64,000 nt of DNA from Bradyrhizobium sp. Arg816 (GCF_029989365.1 NZ_JAPRAQ010000001.1:124001-188000), one strand, 5' to 3'. Numbered from the stretch's first letter, positions 9,113 through 18,460 are shown. Program-made: numbers and translations. Notes: generated by a model not told the origin, from the letters alone.

Positions 9113-10030
9113 TCAGCGCTTGATCTTCGCCAGGATACGATCCGCCTCGGTACGCCAATCGGCGCTGCGGGCAAATTCCTTCGTCCCCTTGAGGCCGAAC
9201 AGCCCTTCGTCAGCGAGATCGGCAACCCAGGCCTGCCGCTCGGCGGTGCCCTGCGCCGACCACGGCGTCAGCCCCGCCTCGCGCACGGTCTCCGCGACTT
9301 CACGCATCTCCTCGGCGCGTCGGCGCCCGTGCTCGATCACGCGTTGGAAGCAATAGGCGCCCTGCTTCTCCCAGTCGATCACGGGAAACGTCTCCGCGAG
9401 CGAGGCCAGCACCGCATCCTCGACGCCATAGGCGCGCGCCGTGGTGAAACTTTCGATGACCATGGCCTCGAGGCCCTTGATCATGATGCTACGGCACATC
9501 TTCACAGCTGACGACACACCGAGCTTGTCGCTCGCAACCTTCGCCGCGAAGCCGATCGCGTTCAGCAGCGGCTCCAACTCCCTCGCGCCGGGGCCGCCGA
9601 GCAGCAGCGGCACCTTGATGCGATAAGGCGGCACCGAGGTCATCACGGCGCCCTCGACATAGCGTCCGGCAGCGCCGTCGATCAGCGCGGCGGCGCGCTG
9701 CTTGGCGCCGGGAGACGCCGAATTGAAATCGAGGAACCAGGCGCCCTGGTTGATTGCACTGGCGCAGGCTTTTGCAACGGGCACGGCCTGGCTCGCCGTG
9801 ACCGCGGAGATGATGAAATCGGATTTCGCGGTCAGCTCGGCGTGAGACACCGCCAGCGTCACGCCGAACTTCGCCGCATGCTGCTTCAGCGGAGCGCCGT
9901 GCTCGCCTCCGAGCTTGATGTCGTACGCGGCAACCTTGATGTCCTGCTGGCGCAAATCCTCGGCCAGGATCCTGCCGACCTCGCCGTAACCCACCAATCC
10001 GATCTGCCAGCGCCTGGGATCACCCGCCAT
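9113..10030 (-). CDS. NAD(P)-binding beta-hydroxyacid dehydrogenase-like protein (6PGDH N-terminal fold plus DUF1932)
   Basis: A 305-residue protein. The Rossmann GxGxxG is in IGLVGYGEVGRILAEDL, and the 6PGDH-type segment FLDFNSASPGAKQ follows. The C-terminal half (about residues 190-270) resembles DUF1932. This group includes 3-hydroxyisobutyrate and related 2-substituted 3-hydroxyacid dehydrogenases. The gene is last in the TetR-ligI-galB-galC operon; its ATG at 10030 overlaps the upstream stop (TGATG). Its role in a meta-cleavage pathway is unclear: it could oxidise or reduce a pathway side product. It is not the usual LigC, which is a GFO/IDH/MocA-type enzyme. Confidence 0.75.
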   Translation of the reverse strand: MAGDPRRWQIGLVGYGEVGRILAEDLRQQDIKVAAYDIKLGGEHGAPLKQHAAKFGVTLAVSHAELTAKSDFIISAVTASQAVPVAKACASAINQGAWFLDFNSASPGAKQRAAALIDGAAGRYVEGAVMTSVPPYRIKVPLLLGGPGARELEPLLNAIGFAAKVASDKLGVSSAVKMCRSIMIKGLEAMVIESFTTARAYGVEDAVLASLAETFPVIDWEKQGAYCFQRVIEHGRRRAEEMREVAETVREAGLTPWSAQGTAERQAWVADLADEGLFGLKGTKEFARSADWRTEADRILAKIKR

Positions 10031-10899
10031 CAATCCAATCCTCGCGTAGTCTCGTCGAACAGCTCCTCGACCGCATAGCGGCGCGGGATCAGCGCCTGCT
10101 GGAATGCGTAGTCGACGATCAGCTCCAACGGTTTTCTATTCGCTTCGATCCCGAACGGAACGAGGTCGGGCGTCGCCGCGGGTCCCGCCTGCGCCTTGTT
10201 CCGCTTCAGGAGATCATAGACGCCCGCAACCACATCGGGGCGCGATCCTGCGAGCTGCTCGGTCACGACCACGAGATGATTGACCGGGACGACGCCGCGA
10301 TGCGCGTACCATTTGGCCGCTTCCGCGGCAGGATCGGGGAATAGCGGCTTCAATGTGGGATTATCAGAGGTCTCGCCGAGAACGGCATCGAGCTCGCCGT
10401 CGAGCAACATTTGCAAAACCTTCTTGTCCTTCGGCGCACGCTCGGTGCCGTCGACATATTCGGCAACGTGCGGATCCTCGAAGGTGACCCAGTTGATCTT
10501 GTCGAGATTGACACGGTAGTCGTTGGCGAGAATGCCCCTGATCCATGCGCCCGTCGTCGTCGTGAACGAGCGGATGCCGACGCGCTTGCCTTCGAGATCG
10601 GACGGCCCGAGCGTTCCCTGCGCCGGATTATAGAGCGCGTAGGAATGCTGGAAGCGGCCGAGCATGGTCGCCGGCAGCAGCACCAGCGGCTTGCCATGCG
10701 CCTTCGCCATCAGATAGGTGACGATCGCCATCTCGCAGACGTCGAACGCCTGCTCGCGCACCATCGGCTTGAACGCCGTATTGGTCGGCGTGTAGGCGAT
10801 GAAGTCGAGGTCGAAGAGGTCGGAGCGGAGCTCGCCGCTCTTCACCGCCTGGACATGTGGATGACTGCCGAGCACGGCCTTCAGCTTGAGACGATCCAT
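10030..10899 (-). CDS. 4,5-dihydroxyphthalate decarboxylase-like protein (periplasmic-binding-protein fold)
   Basis: A 289-residue protein without a signal peptide, related to the Pht5/4,5-dihydroxyphthalate decarboxylase group, which shares a fold with SBP-type proteins. Typical features are the start LKLKAVLGSHPHVQAVKSGE, DVCEMAIVTYLMAKAHGKPL, LEGKRVGIRSFTTTTGAWIRG and VVPVNHLVVVTEQL. The absence of a leader argues for a cytoplasmic enzyme rather than a transporter part. It sits directly after galC in an operon for the lower protocatechuate pathway; decarboxylation of a dihydroxyphthalate gives protocatechuate, so a feeding step is reasonable. The true substrate needs assay. Confidence 0.7.
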   Translation of the reverse strand: MDRLKLKAVLGSHPHVQAVKSGELRSDLFDLDFIAYTPTNTAFKPMVREQAFDVCEMAIVTYLMAKAHGKPLVLLPATMLGRFQHSYALYNPAQGTLGPSDLEGKRVGIRSFTTTTGAWIRGILANDYRVNLDKINWVTFEDPHVAEYVDGTERAPKDKKVLQMLLDGELDAVLGETSDNPTLKPLFPDPAAEAAKWYAHRGVVPVNHLVVVTEQLAGSRPDVVAGVYDLLKRNKAQAGPAATPDLVPFGIEANRKPLELIVDYAFQQALIPRRYAVEELFDETTRGLD

Positions 10900-10923
10900 C
10901 CGCCCGCTCCGCTTCTTTTCGCT

Positions 10924-11607
10924 TCAGAGGTCCTCGGGATTGTCGACATAGACGAGCCCGGCTTTCGCCAAGGCCTCGCGCATGTTGTACATGTCGAGGC
11001 CCAGCTCGCCCGAAGCCAGACGCTTGCGCTTGCCGCCCTCGTCGGCGTTGCGCTTCTTCGCCTTCTCGGCGACTTCAGCAGCATAGCGCTTCGGCACCAC
11101 CACGACGCCGTCGTCATCGGCCACGATGATGTCACCGGGATGGACGTTGACGCCGGCACAAACCACGGGAATGTTGACCGAGCCGAGCGTCGCCTTGACC
11201 GTGCCCTTGGCCGAGACCGCGCGCGACCACACCGGAAAATTCATCTCGTGCAGCGCTTTCACGTCGCGGCAGCCGGCGTCGATGATCAGCCCCTGCACGC
11301 CGCGCGCCTGAAGCGACGTCGCGAGCAGCTCGCCAAACATGCCGTCAGTGTTGTCGGTGGTGCAGCCCACGACGAGGATGTCGCCCTTCCTGCACTGCTC
11401 GACGGCGACATGGATCATCCAGTTGTCGCCGGGCTGCGCGAGCACGGTCACCGCTGGACCCGCAATCGCTGCGCCCGGCCACACAGGCCGCAGATACGGC
11501 TTCATCAGGCCGAAGCGGCCGTAAGCCTCGTGCACCGTCGAGACGCCGTACTCCGCCATGTCAGCGGGATCGGCACGTTTGATGTTGCGAACGACGACGG
11601 GCTTCAT
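10924..11607 (-). CDS. galC: 4-carboxy-4-hydroxy-2-oxoadipate aldolase / oxaloacetate decarboxylase
   Basis: A 227-residue RraA-fold enzyme (start [14 protein letters not shown]). Family motifs: [33 protein letters not shown] (Arg-Asp of the active site) and [17 protein letters not shown] (metal-binding acidic pair). In the protocatechuate 4,5-cleavage and gallate pathways the GalC/LigK aldolase splits 4-carboxy-4-hydroxy-2-oxoadipate to pyruvate and oxaloacetate. Its ATG at 11607 overlaps the galB stop by 4 bp. Presence next to ligI and galB makes the pathway assignment strong. Confidence 0.9.
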   Translation of the reverse strand: MKPVVVRNIKRADPADMAEYGVSTVHEAYGRFGLMKPYLRPVWPGAAIAGPAVTVLAQPGDNWMIHVAVEQCRKGDILVVGCTTDNTDGMFGELLATSLQARGVQGLIIDAGCRDVKALHEMNFPVWSRAVSAKGTVKATLGSVNIPVVCAGVNVHPGDIIVADDDGVVVVPKRYAAEVAEKAKKRNADEGGKRKRLASGELGLDMYNMREALAKAGLVYVDNPEDL

Positions 11608-12317
11608 GCCAGCTCCTCCGCAACCGTCGGGAACAGCCGCTGATAGGCCTCGCCATAGGTCATGGGCACGCCGGTGTTGCGGCTGCCCTGGATGCCGCGG
11701 TTGAGCGCGACGCGCTCGTAATAGCCCCAGAGATGCTTCTGCGCGGCGAGGATCTGGAACGCCTCGTACTTCTCCTTCCAGACCTCGTCGATCTTGAGGA
11801 GCAGATCCGGCTTGTAATTGCACTGCTCAGGCTGATGCGGCTCGAACAGGAACACCGGGGGCGCCGAATATTTGTACTGCGCGCCGGGCTTGTGACCCAT
11901 CGCCTGCGCGACCACACGGGTCTCCTGCGCGAAATGCGCCGCGTTGGGATGGTCGAAATTATAGGGATCTTCCAGCGCGTGCGTCAGCACGAAGCTCGGA
12001 TTGAGCTCGCGGTAGATGTCGACCATGCGATCGAAATGCGCCTCGGTGAGCTTCAGCGGATAGTCGCCGCAGTCGAAGAACTCGATCTCGGCGCCAAGCA
12101 GCTTCGCCGCCCGCTCCGCCTCGTCCTTGCGGCCGGCCTTGACCGATTCCAGCGTCGCGCCTTTTTCCTTCCAGGCGAACTGGCTCTCGCCACGCTCGCC
12201 GAAGGACATGCAGACGATCTTCATGCGATAACCCTTCTTCGCATGCAGCGCGATGGCGCCGCCGGCGCGCCAGACGAAATCGCCGGGATGGGCGGTGATC
12301 ACGAGACCTGTTTTCAT
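11604..12317 (-). CDS. galB: 4-oxalomesaconate hydratase, PIG-L/LmbE type
   Basis: A 237-residue zinc-dependent PIG-L-fold protein. The metal motif is [12 protein letters not shown] near residue 9, with SFGERGES and the second metal region [14 protein letters not shown]. GalB of the gallate pathway is a PIG-L hydratase that adds water to 4-oxalomesaconate, unlike the amidohydrolase-type LigJ. It lies between ligI (52-bp gap) and galC (4-bp overlap), so the order LigI, GalB, GalC follows the order of reactions. The start ATG 12317 ([13 protein letters not shown]) places the motif at the normal distance from the N-terminus. Confidence 0.88.
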   Translation of the reverse strand: MKTGLVITAHPGDFVWRAGGAIALHAKKGYRMKIVCMSFGERGESQFAWKEKGATLESVKAGRKDEAERAAKLLGAEIEFFDCGDYPLKLTEAHFDRMVDIYRELNPSFVLTHALEDPYNFDHPNAAHFAQETRVVAQAMGHKPGAQYKYSAPPVFLFEPHQPEQCNYKPDLLLKIDEVWKEKYEAFQILAAQKHLWGYYERVALNRGIQGSRNTGVPMTYGEAYQRLFPTVAEELA

Positions 12318-12369
12318 GGGACGAACTCCCCTCTTTCCTTGATAAGCAACGTATCGATCGCGAGCACCG

Positions 12370-13254
12370 TCATGTGTCGAACCCAAACAGACGCGCAGGA
12401 TTATCGACGAGAATCTTCTGCTGGAACTCCGGCTCGGGCGCGAACAGCGGGATCAGGTCGACCAGGTCGCCGTCATTCGGCATCACCTTGACGTTGGGAT
12501 GCGGCCAGTCGGTGCCCCAGATGACACGGTCGGGCGCGGTCTCGACGATCTTTCGCGCGAACGGCACCGCGTCCGCGAACGGCGGTCCGGCCGAGGACAC
12601 CCGCTCCGAGCCGCAGATCTTGACCCAGCATTTCTCGTCGCGTTGCATCAGCTCAATCAGGATTTTGAACGGAAGCTGATCGAGCCCCTCGGACGCCTTC
12701 ACCCGTCCCATATGGTCGATGGTGTAGCTCAGCGGCAATCTTGTCAGCACGTCGGCATATTCGGGCAGGTCGATCGCGTCGAAATGCAGATCGATGTGCC
12801 AGCCGAGCGGCGCAACCATCGCGATGATGCGATCGAACACACGCTTGTCGGGGACGCCGCCGAGATGGCGGACGAAATTGAAGCGGCAGCCGCGGAAGCC
12901 GCCATCATGCAGCACCTGGAGCCCACGCTCGCTGATGGTGTCGTCGATATTGGCGACCGCGCGATAGGCGCCATTGCTCTGCGCGATCGCATCGAGCGCG
13001 ACAGTGTTGTCGGTCCCATGCACGCTGGCATTGACGATGACGGCCCGCTCGACGCCGAGCTTGGCATGCAGCGCACGAAAATCCTCGAGCGGTGCATCCG
13101 GCGGCGTGTAGGAACGGTCAGGCGCATACGGATATGTCGCGCCGGGCCCGAAGATGTGGCAATGCGCATCGCAGGACAGCCTTGGCAGCTTGAACTTCGG
13201 CGTGCGCGTGTTCGGATCGGGCGGCGGAATGGTCGGCGTGTACATCGTTGTCAT
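12370..13254 (-). CDS. ligI: 2-pyrone-4,6-dicarboxylate lactonase
   Basis: A 294-residue amidohydrolase-superfamily TIM barrel. Diagnostic motifs: CDAHCHIFGPGATYPYA, CRFNFVRHLGG, IDHMGR and WGTDWPHPN. LigI hydrolyses 2-pyrone-4,6-dicarboxylate to 4-oxalomesaconate and is unusual in the superfamily because it does not need a divalent metal. It is the first structural gene after tetR (30-bp gap). Together with galB and galC it converts pyrone dicarboxylate to pyruvate and oxaloacetate. Ring-cleavage (LigAB-type) genes are absent from this cluster. Confidence 0.92.
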   Translation of the reverse strand: MTTMYTPTIPPPDPNTRTPKFKLPRLSCDAHCHIFGPGATYPYAPDRSYTPPDAPLEDFRALHAKLGVERAVIVNASVHGTDNTVALDAIAQSNGAYRAVANIDDTISERGLQVLHDGGFRGCRFNFVRHLGGVPDKRVFDRIIAMVAPLGWHIDLHFDAIDLPEYADVLTRLPLSYTIDHMGRVKASEGLDQLPFKILIELMQRDEKCWVKICGSERVSSAGPPFADAVPFARKIVETAPDRVIWGTDWPHPNVKVMPNDGDLVDLIPLFAPEPEFQQKILVDNPARLFGFDT

Positions 13255-13284
13255 CAGGTGAACCGCCGAGCGAGATCGCTTCTT

Positions 13285-13995
13285 TCAGGTCTTGCTGCTG
13301 ACGACCGGCCGCCGCCGCGCCGGCGCGGCCTGATCCAGCGCCGGCGCCTGGAACGCGGCGACGGTGGCCTGCACCAATTGCTCGATGGCGCTGGCGGCAT
13401 CGCTGCCGTCGGCCTCGCCGCGCGACAGGCGCGAGACGCGGTCGGGCGTCACCAGCGAATAATAGAGTGCGCCGAGCAGGAAGTGGCTGCGCCAGACGAT
13501 GTCGGTGCGCGGAATATGCGGCAGGCTCTCGTGGACCGCATCGATGAAGGCGTGACTGGTATCGTCAAAGGTCTGCGCGATGATTTTTCGCGCGACCTCG
13601 TTGCCTTCGGCGGACATCACGGCGCGCAGCCGCGTGAAGCGCGCCCCGCCCCCGGCGAGATCGCTGCCCGAGGTGAAAGCCGGCACCACATAGGCGCGCA
13701 CCACCGCCTCCAGCCGGTCCTGGAGATCGCGCACGCGCTTCGCAGCGGCGAGCAGCTCGAAACGGCGCAAATTCATCGGCCCGCAATGGCGCCGGTAGAT
13801 CTCCAGCAGCAGGCCGTCCTTGGTCTTGAAATGATAGGTCACGCTGCCGGGATTGGCGCCGGCGGCCTGGGCGATGTCGCGCACCGAAACAGCGTTGAAG
13901 CCGTTGGTGGCGAACAGCTCCTCCGCCGCGGCGAGGATCGCCTCGCGCATGTTCGGCTTGCGGGCCGTTTCCTTGCTGGTGGGCTTGCGTACCAT
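13285..13995 (-). CDS. TetR-family regulator heading the ligI-galB-galC operon
   Basis: A 236-residue TetR protein. The HTH lies at about residues 20-60 (REAILAAAEELFATNGFNAV, then VRDIAQAAGANPGSVTYHFK). The C-terminal domain carries a long helical ligand-binding region and a basic, proline-rich tail. A perfect palindrome TTTGTAC-N4-GTACAAA ends 5 bp upstream of the ATG, so the protein very likely represses its own operon. The same palindrome occurs upstream of the extradiol dioxygenase at 36 kb. The inducer is probably an aromatic acid or a pathway intermediate (inference). Confidence 0.85.
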   Translation of the reverse strand: MVRKPTSKETARKPNMREAILAAAEELFATNGFNAVSVRDIAQAAGANPGSVTYHFKTKDGLLLEIYRRHCGPMNLRRFELLAAAKRVRDLQDRLEAVVRAYVVPAFTSGSDLAGGGARFTRLRAVMSAEGNEVARKIIAQTFDDTSHAFIDAVHESLPHIPRTDIVWRSHFLLGALYYSLVTPDRVSRLSRGEADGSDAASAIEQLVQATVAAFQAPALDQAAPARRRPVVSSKT

Positions 13996-13999
13996 GTGA

Positions 14000-14017
14000 T
14001 TTGTACTATCGTACAAA
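14000..14017. promoter_or_regulatory. TetR-type operator, perfect inverted repeat (class A)
   Basis: TTTGTAC (14000-14006) and GTACAAA (14011-14017) form a perfect 7-bp inverted repeat around TATC. It lies immediately upstream of the tetR start codon, in the gap shared with the divergent Bug-type binding-protein gene. An 18-bp site differing at two spacer bases is present at 36136-36153. The position over the start region fits autorepression. Confidence 0.7.
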
Positions 14018-14108
14018 AGATCAGGTCTCGTCAACAAGAACCATGGGCGGCGTCCGGACGGCTTCGAGACAGCCACACGCGCGCGACCGCCCTCTAGGAG
14101 TGCTGGGA

Positions 14109-15086
14109 ATGCTGGGTTTGAACAAGACAATCGGCGGCTTGATGCTGGGTGCCGGTCTGCTGCTGGGCGGCGCCGCGCAGGCCGCCGACAACTACCCGAG
14201 CAAGCCGGTCCATATCCTTGTGCCCTACGCGGCAGGCGGCGCCGTCGACGTGCTCGCGCGTACGCTCGGCCAGGCGCTGGCGAAGACCTGGGGCCAGCAG
14301 CCGGTGATCGACAACCGTCCGGGCGCCGGCGGCATCGTCGCCTCGCAGGCGCTGACACAGGCCGCCCCCGACGGCTACACGCTGATCCTGGTCGCGAGCG
14401 GCCATCCGCTCAACCAGTTCATCTATCCAAGCGTGCCCTATGACACGTTCAAGGATTTCACCGCGATCACCGAGGTCGCCTCCTCGCCGCTCGCGATCGT
14501 CGTCGCCAAGGACAGCCCCTACAAGACACTCGGCGATCTCCTCGCCGCCGCAAAGAAGGAGCCGGACAAGCTCTCCTACGGCATGTCCGGCAACGGCACC
14601 TCGGCGCATCTCGCCGGCGAGCTGCTCAAATACATGTCCGGCACCAAGATCGTCGCGATCCCCTACAAAGGCGGCGCCCCGGCGCTGACCGCGGTGATCG
14701 CGGGCGAGATCCCGCTCAGCATCAATCCGCTCGCCGAGGCGATCGGCCAGCTCGAAGGCGGCCCGGTGCGCGCGCTCGCGGTGACATCGGCCGAACGCTC
14801 CAAGGCGCTGCCTGATGTCCCGACCGTCGCCGAGTCCGGTGTCCCCGGCTACGACGTCTCGGTTTGGTGGGGCGTTCTTGGACCTGCCAAGATGCCGCCG
14901 GAGATCGTGGCGAAGCTCGAGACCGATCTGAAGGCGGCGCTGCAGGACCCGAACGTGCTGTCGACGCTCGGCAAGATCGGCGCCTCGCCGGTCGGCTCCT
15001 CCGCCAAGGACTTTGACGCCTACATGCACGCCGAGGCGACCAAATGGGAGCCGGTGCTGAAGGCCGCCGACATCCGCGCGCAGTGA
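14109..15086 (+). CDS. Bug/TctC-family periplasmic solute-binding protein
   Basis: A 325-residue protein with a signal peptide (MLGLNKTIGGLMLGAGLLLG, then AAQAAD). Family features: YPSKPVHILVPYAAGGAVDV, IDNRPGAGGIVASQAL, and PDVPTVAESGVPGYDVSVWW. Bug/TctC proteins bind carboxylates and hand them to tripartite tricarboxylate transporters; no TctA/TctB genes lie here, so it is another orphan. ATG 14109 was chosen because AGGAG stands upstream and the signal peptide follows at once. It is divergent from tetR-ligI and probably shares the class A operator, so an aromatic acid ligand is likely. Confidence 0.88.
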   Translation: MLGLNKTIGGLMLGAGLLLGGAAQAADNYPSKPVHILVPYAAGGAVDVLARTLGQALAKTWGQQPVIDNRPGAGGIVASQALTQAAPDGYTLILVASGHPLNQFIYPSVPYDTFKDFTAITEVASSPLAIVVAKDSPYKTLGDLLAAAKKEPDKLSYGMSGNGTSAHLAGELLKYMSGTKIVAIPYKGGAPALTAVIAGEIPLSINPLAEAIGQLEGGPVRALAVTSAERSKALPDVPTVAESGVPGYDVSVWWGVLGPAKMPPEIVAKLETDLKAALQDPNVLSTLGKIGASPVGSSAKDFDAYMHAEATKWEPVLKAADIRAQ

Positions 15087-15096
15087 GGCTCGTCAC

Positions 15097-15897
15097 ATGA
15101 GGATCTCTTCCCGGCGATTTGCGCGCACCGCCCTGCTCGCATTTGCAATGAGCGGCCTGCTCGGCGCGCCCGCGCGCGCCGATGGCGAAGCCAGGCTGCT
15201 GGCGCCGAGCGGCACGTTGCGTGTCGGCATCTATCCGGGCAGCCCGACCTCGATGGTGACGGATGCGGCCGGCAAGCCGCATGGCCTCGCCTACGATCTC
15301 GGCGGCGAGCTGGCCAAACGGCTCGGCGTTGGCATCGACTATGTCAGGTTTCAGCGCGTCGCCGACATCGTCACCGCGATCCACGACGGCCAGGTCGATT
15401 TCACCGTGACCAACGCCACGCCGGCCCGCGCCAACGAGGTCAGCTTCAGCCAGCCCGTGCTGGCAATCGAGCTCGGCTATCTCGTCCCGGCGAACTCGCC
15501 GATCGGCAGGATCGAGGACATCGACAGGCCGGGCGTGAAGATCGGCGTCACCAAGGGCTCGACCTCGGAACGGACATTGCCGGCGAAGTTTGGGAATGCG
15601 ACCATCGTTCCCGCGGAAAGCGTCAAGGTCGCGATCGCCATGTTCGGCCGCGGCGAGATTGACCTCTACGCGACCAACAAGCCGACGCTGTTCGAGATGT
15701 CCGACCAGATGCCGGGCGCGAAAATCCTCGACGGCAATTGGGGCGCCGAGCATATGGCCATCGCGATTCCCAAGGGACGGGAGGACGCACTCCCCCTGAT
15801 CAACCGCTTCGTGTCGGACGAGCAGTCGTCCGGCGCGCTGGACACGATCCAGCAGCAGGCGGGCCTGCGCGGCGCAACCAAGGTGACGCGCGAGTAG
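15097..15897 (+). CDS. SBP_bac_3-type ABC transporter substrate-binding protein
   Basis: A 266-residue protein with an Arg-rich signal peptide (MRISSRRFARTALLAFAMSG) and the bilobed SBP_bac_3 pattern: LRVGIYPGSPTSMV, GLAYDLGGELAKRLGV, VDFTVTNATPARANEV, IGVTKGSTSERTLP. It begins 10 bp after the Bug-type gene and is probably cotranscribed with it. No permease is adjacent. The ligand could be an amino acid or another small carboxylate. Confidence 0.82.
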   Translation: MRISSRRFARTALLAFAMSGLLGAPARADGEARLLAPSGTLRVGIYPGSPTSMVTDAAGKPHGLAYDLGGELAKRLGVGIDYVRFQRVADIVTAIHDGQVDFTVTNATPARANEVSFSQPVLAIELGYLVPANSPIGRIEDIDRPGVKIGVTKGSTSERTLPAKFGNATIVPAESVKVAIAMFGRGEIDLYATNKPTLFEMSDQMPGAKILDGNWGAEHMAIAIPKGREDALPLINRFVSDEQSSGALDTIQQQAGLRGATKVTRE

Positions 15898-16001
15898 CTC
15901 CCGGACTTGGGTGCGGACATGGGTGGGGTGTCCTCCCGCCCTGCCCAATACAGTATTCCCTCAATGCAACCGTCGCCGAATTGCGCTAGTTTGCGTCGAT
16001 C

Positions 16002-17252
16002 ATGACTCGACGTACCGGCAGCGCCGATCTCCCTCTCCATACCGGACGGGTTCCACCCTGGCTCGCCACCCGCATGTCGTCGCTGGGTGCGATCGTCACG
16101 CAGGCGATCGTGCATCATTACGGCCGCGATGCGTTCCTCCAGCGGCTCTCGCATCCGTTCTGGTTCCAGTCGTTCGGTGCCGTGATGGGGATGGACTGGC
16201 ATTCCTCGGGCATCACCACCTCCGTGATCGGCGCGCTGAAGCGTGGGCTCGGGCCCCTGCAGGATGAGCTCGGCATCTATGTCTGCGGCGGACGCGGCCA
16301 GCATTCGCGCAAGACGCCGGACGAGCTGCTGCAGCTCGGCGATCGCGTCGGCTTCGACGGCGCAAAACTCACGCGCGCCAGCCGCCTGGTCGCCAAGGTG
16401 GACAGCGCGGCGGTCCAGGACGGTTTCGATCTCTATTTGCATGGCTTCTTCGTCACCGCCGACGCCAAATGGACCGTGGTGCAGCAGGGCATGAACGGCG
16501 ACAAGCGGCAGGCCCGCCGCTATCACTGGCATTCGGAGTCGCTGAAGAGTTTTGTCGATATGCCGCACAGTGCGATCGACGGACCGCAGCAGGGCGAGAT
16601 CGTCAATCTCACCGATCACCGTGCCGAGGTCTCGCGCATCGCGCAGCTCGAGCTGTTGAGCGGTCTCGGCCCCGATCGCATCCTCACAGAATTCGAACGC
16701 CTCGTTGGAACTGCGCCCGAGCCGGCGCAGGCGATGCTGCCGCATCTGATCATGCCCGCGCATCATGATGTCCGGCCCAAGGACGTGTTCGCGCGCCGCC
16801 TGCACGGCACGCTGGCCGCCGCAGCCGAACGCGGCCCGGTCGATTTCCCGGAACTGCTACTGACGCCCGGCGTCGGCGCGCGTACCGTGCGCTCGCTCGC
16901 GATGGTTGCCGAGGTCGTGCATGGCGCGCCCTATCGCTTCAACGACCCCGCGCGCTTCTCGCTCGCCCATGGCGGCAAAGACCGGCATCCCTACCCCGTT
17001 CCGATCAAGGTCTATGACGAAACCATCCGCGTCCTGAAGGGCGCGATCCAGAACGCAAAGCTCGGACGCGAGGAAGAGATGCAGGCGATCAGGCGGCTCG
17101 ACGACCAGGCGCGGCGGCTGGAGCGGACTACCAGCGGACCGTCGGTCGAGGCCTATATCGCCGGCGAGCGTGAAGTCTCGCCCGATCTCGACGGCCGCTC
17201 CGTGTTCGGTTGGGAGCGTGACATCGTGGCGTCACGGAAGTCGACGGGCTGA
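16002..17252 (+). CDS. DUF763-family protein
   Basis: A 416-residue protein. The N-terminal signature RTGSADLPLHTGRVPPWL is typical of DUF763, and a His-rich centre (YHWHSESLKSFVDMPHSAID) and a central helical HTH-like stretch (ELLLTPGVGARTVRSLAM) follow. The last segment resembles a helix-hairpin-helix, so nucleic-acid contact is conceivable, but no function is established for the family. Its 3' end overlaps the convergent P450 gene by 100 bp. Confidence 0.8.
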   Translation: MTRRTGSADLPLHTGRVPPWLATRMSSLGAIVTQAIVHHYGRDAFLQRLSHPFWFQSFGAVMGMDWHSSGITTSVIGALKRGLGPLQDELGIYVCGGRGQHSRKTPDELLQLGDRVGFDGAKLTRASRLVAKVDSAAVQDGFDLYLHGFFVTADAKWTVVQQGMNGDKRQARRYHWHSESLKSFVDMPHSAIDGPQQGEIVNLTDHRAEVSRIAQLELLSGLGPDRILTEFERLVGTAPEPAQAMLPHLIMPAHHDVRPKDVFARRLHGTLAAAAERGPVDFPELLLTPGVGARTVRSLAMVAEVVHGAPYRFNDPARFSLAHGGKDRHPYPVPIKVYDETIRVLKGAIQNAKLGREEEMQAIRRLDDQARRLERTTSGPSVEAYIAGEREVSPDLDGRSVFGWERDIVASRKSTG

Positions 17253-18460
17253 CTGTCCACGGCGACGACCGGCAGCTTCGCAATCGCACGTAGACCCGGT
17301 CGCTTGCGCCAGTGAATTTGGGCGGGATCGACGGCAAGACCGAGCTTCGGCCATCGCGCAAACAGCGCCTCCAGCGCACAGGCCGCCTCGATCCGTGCGA
17401 GCTGATGGCCGAGACAGAAGTGAATTCCCGTTCCGAACGAGATGTGGCGGTTCGGCTTGCGCGTGAGGTCGGGCCGCTCGGGCTGGTCATGCACCGCCGG
17501 ATCCATGTTCGCCGCGGCGAGCATGACCATGACGCGATCGCCCTTTTTCAGCGGCACGCCCGCAAGCTCGATATCCCGCCGCACATAGCGCGGCTTGGAA
17601 AACTGCACCGGTGACACGAAGCGCAAGAACTCCTCGACGGCGAGCCCGACGCGGCTCCGGTCTTCCTCCAACCAATCCCGCAAGCCCGGATTTCTGAGGA
17701 ACTCGTAGACCGAGCCGCTGATTAGATGCGTCGTGGTCTCCGATCCTGCCGCGAGCAACAGGAACACCATCGACACCATTTCGTCCGGCGTGATCTGGCC
17801 GCCCTCACGCTCGACCTGAACCAGCTCGGCAATCAGGCCCTCGCCGCCCTGCACGCGCGCGACCTGCAACTGCCGTTCGAGATAGGCGCGCATCTTGCGA
17901 AACGCGAGCAGCAGGCGGAAGAAGCTGATGACGTTCGTCAGCGACGACATCTTGTTGGCCCAGGCGATGAATCGCGGGCGATCGGCCGCAGGCAGCCCCA
18001 GCAATTCGCAGATCACCGACACCGGCAGGATGCGGGCGTAACGCTGGATCAGGTCGGCGGGGCTGCCATCGGCAAACAGGTCGTTCGCCAAGCCGTCGGC
18101 GATGGCGCGAATGCGTGGCTCCATCGCCACGATCGCGCGGCGGCGAAAGGCCTCGTCGACGATGCTGCGCAGCCTCGTGTGATCAGGCTCGTCCATCGTC
18201 AGCATGTTGTTGGCGATGGTGGTGACCAGCTTCGGCATCCACCAGCGCAGGCCGGCGACTTTGCCATCCCCCTTGCGCAGCGTGAAGGTGGTGCTGTCCT
18301 TCAGGACCTGCGCCGTAGCGTCATGGGTCGTGGTGATCCAGACATCGCCGACCAGAGGAAATCGCGTCGCCACCACCGGACCGGACGCGCGCAGCGCCGC
18401 GATCGCCTTGGGCGGATCGCGGAAGAAGGCCTCGCTGGTGAAATCGAGGCGCGGTGTCAT
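17153..18460 (-). CDS. Cytochrome P450
   Basis: A 435-residue soluble bacterial P450. The oxygen-binding I-helix is AGSETTTH, the ExxR is in VEEFLRFVSP, and the haem-cysteine loop is FGTGIHFCLGHQLARIEA. It needs an electron partner; the ferredoxin-NADP reductase gene 0.5 kb upstream in the same orientation could serve, though no ferredoxin gene is adjacent. The 3' 100 bp overlap antisense with DUF763, and the C-terminal 30 residues (after AKLPVVAVDSQ) look like a low-complexity read-through tail. The substrate cannot be deduced. Confidence 0.9.
   Translation of the reverse strand: MTPRLDFTSEAFFRDPPKAIAALRASGPVVATRFPLVGDVWITTTHDATAQVLKDSTTFTLRKGDGKVAGLRWWMPKLVTTIANNMLTMDEPDHTRLRSIVDEAFRRRAIVAMEPRIRAIADGLANDLFADGSPADLIQRYARILPVSVICELLGLPAADRPRFIAWANKMSSLTNVISFFRLLLAFRKMRAYLERQLQVARVQGGEGLIAELVQVEREGGQITPDEMVSMVFLLLAAGSETTTHLISGSVYEFLRNPGLRDWLEEDRSRVGLAVEEFLRFVSPVQFSKPRYVRRDIELAGVPLKKGDRVMVMLAAANMDPAVHDQPERPDLTRKPNRHISFGTGIHFCLGHQLARIEAACALEALFARWPKLGLAVDPAQIHWRKRPGLRAIAKLPVVAVDSQPVDFRDATMSRSQPNTERPSRSGETSRSPAI

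Noticed and set aside
15948..15960. AATAC-A-GTATT palindrome before DUF763
   Set aside because: Only 5-bp arms and no second copy; too short to call an operator.
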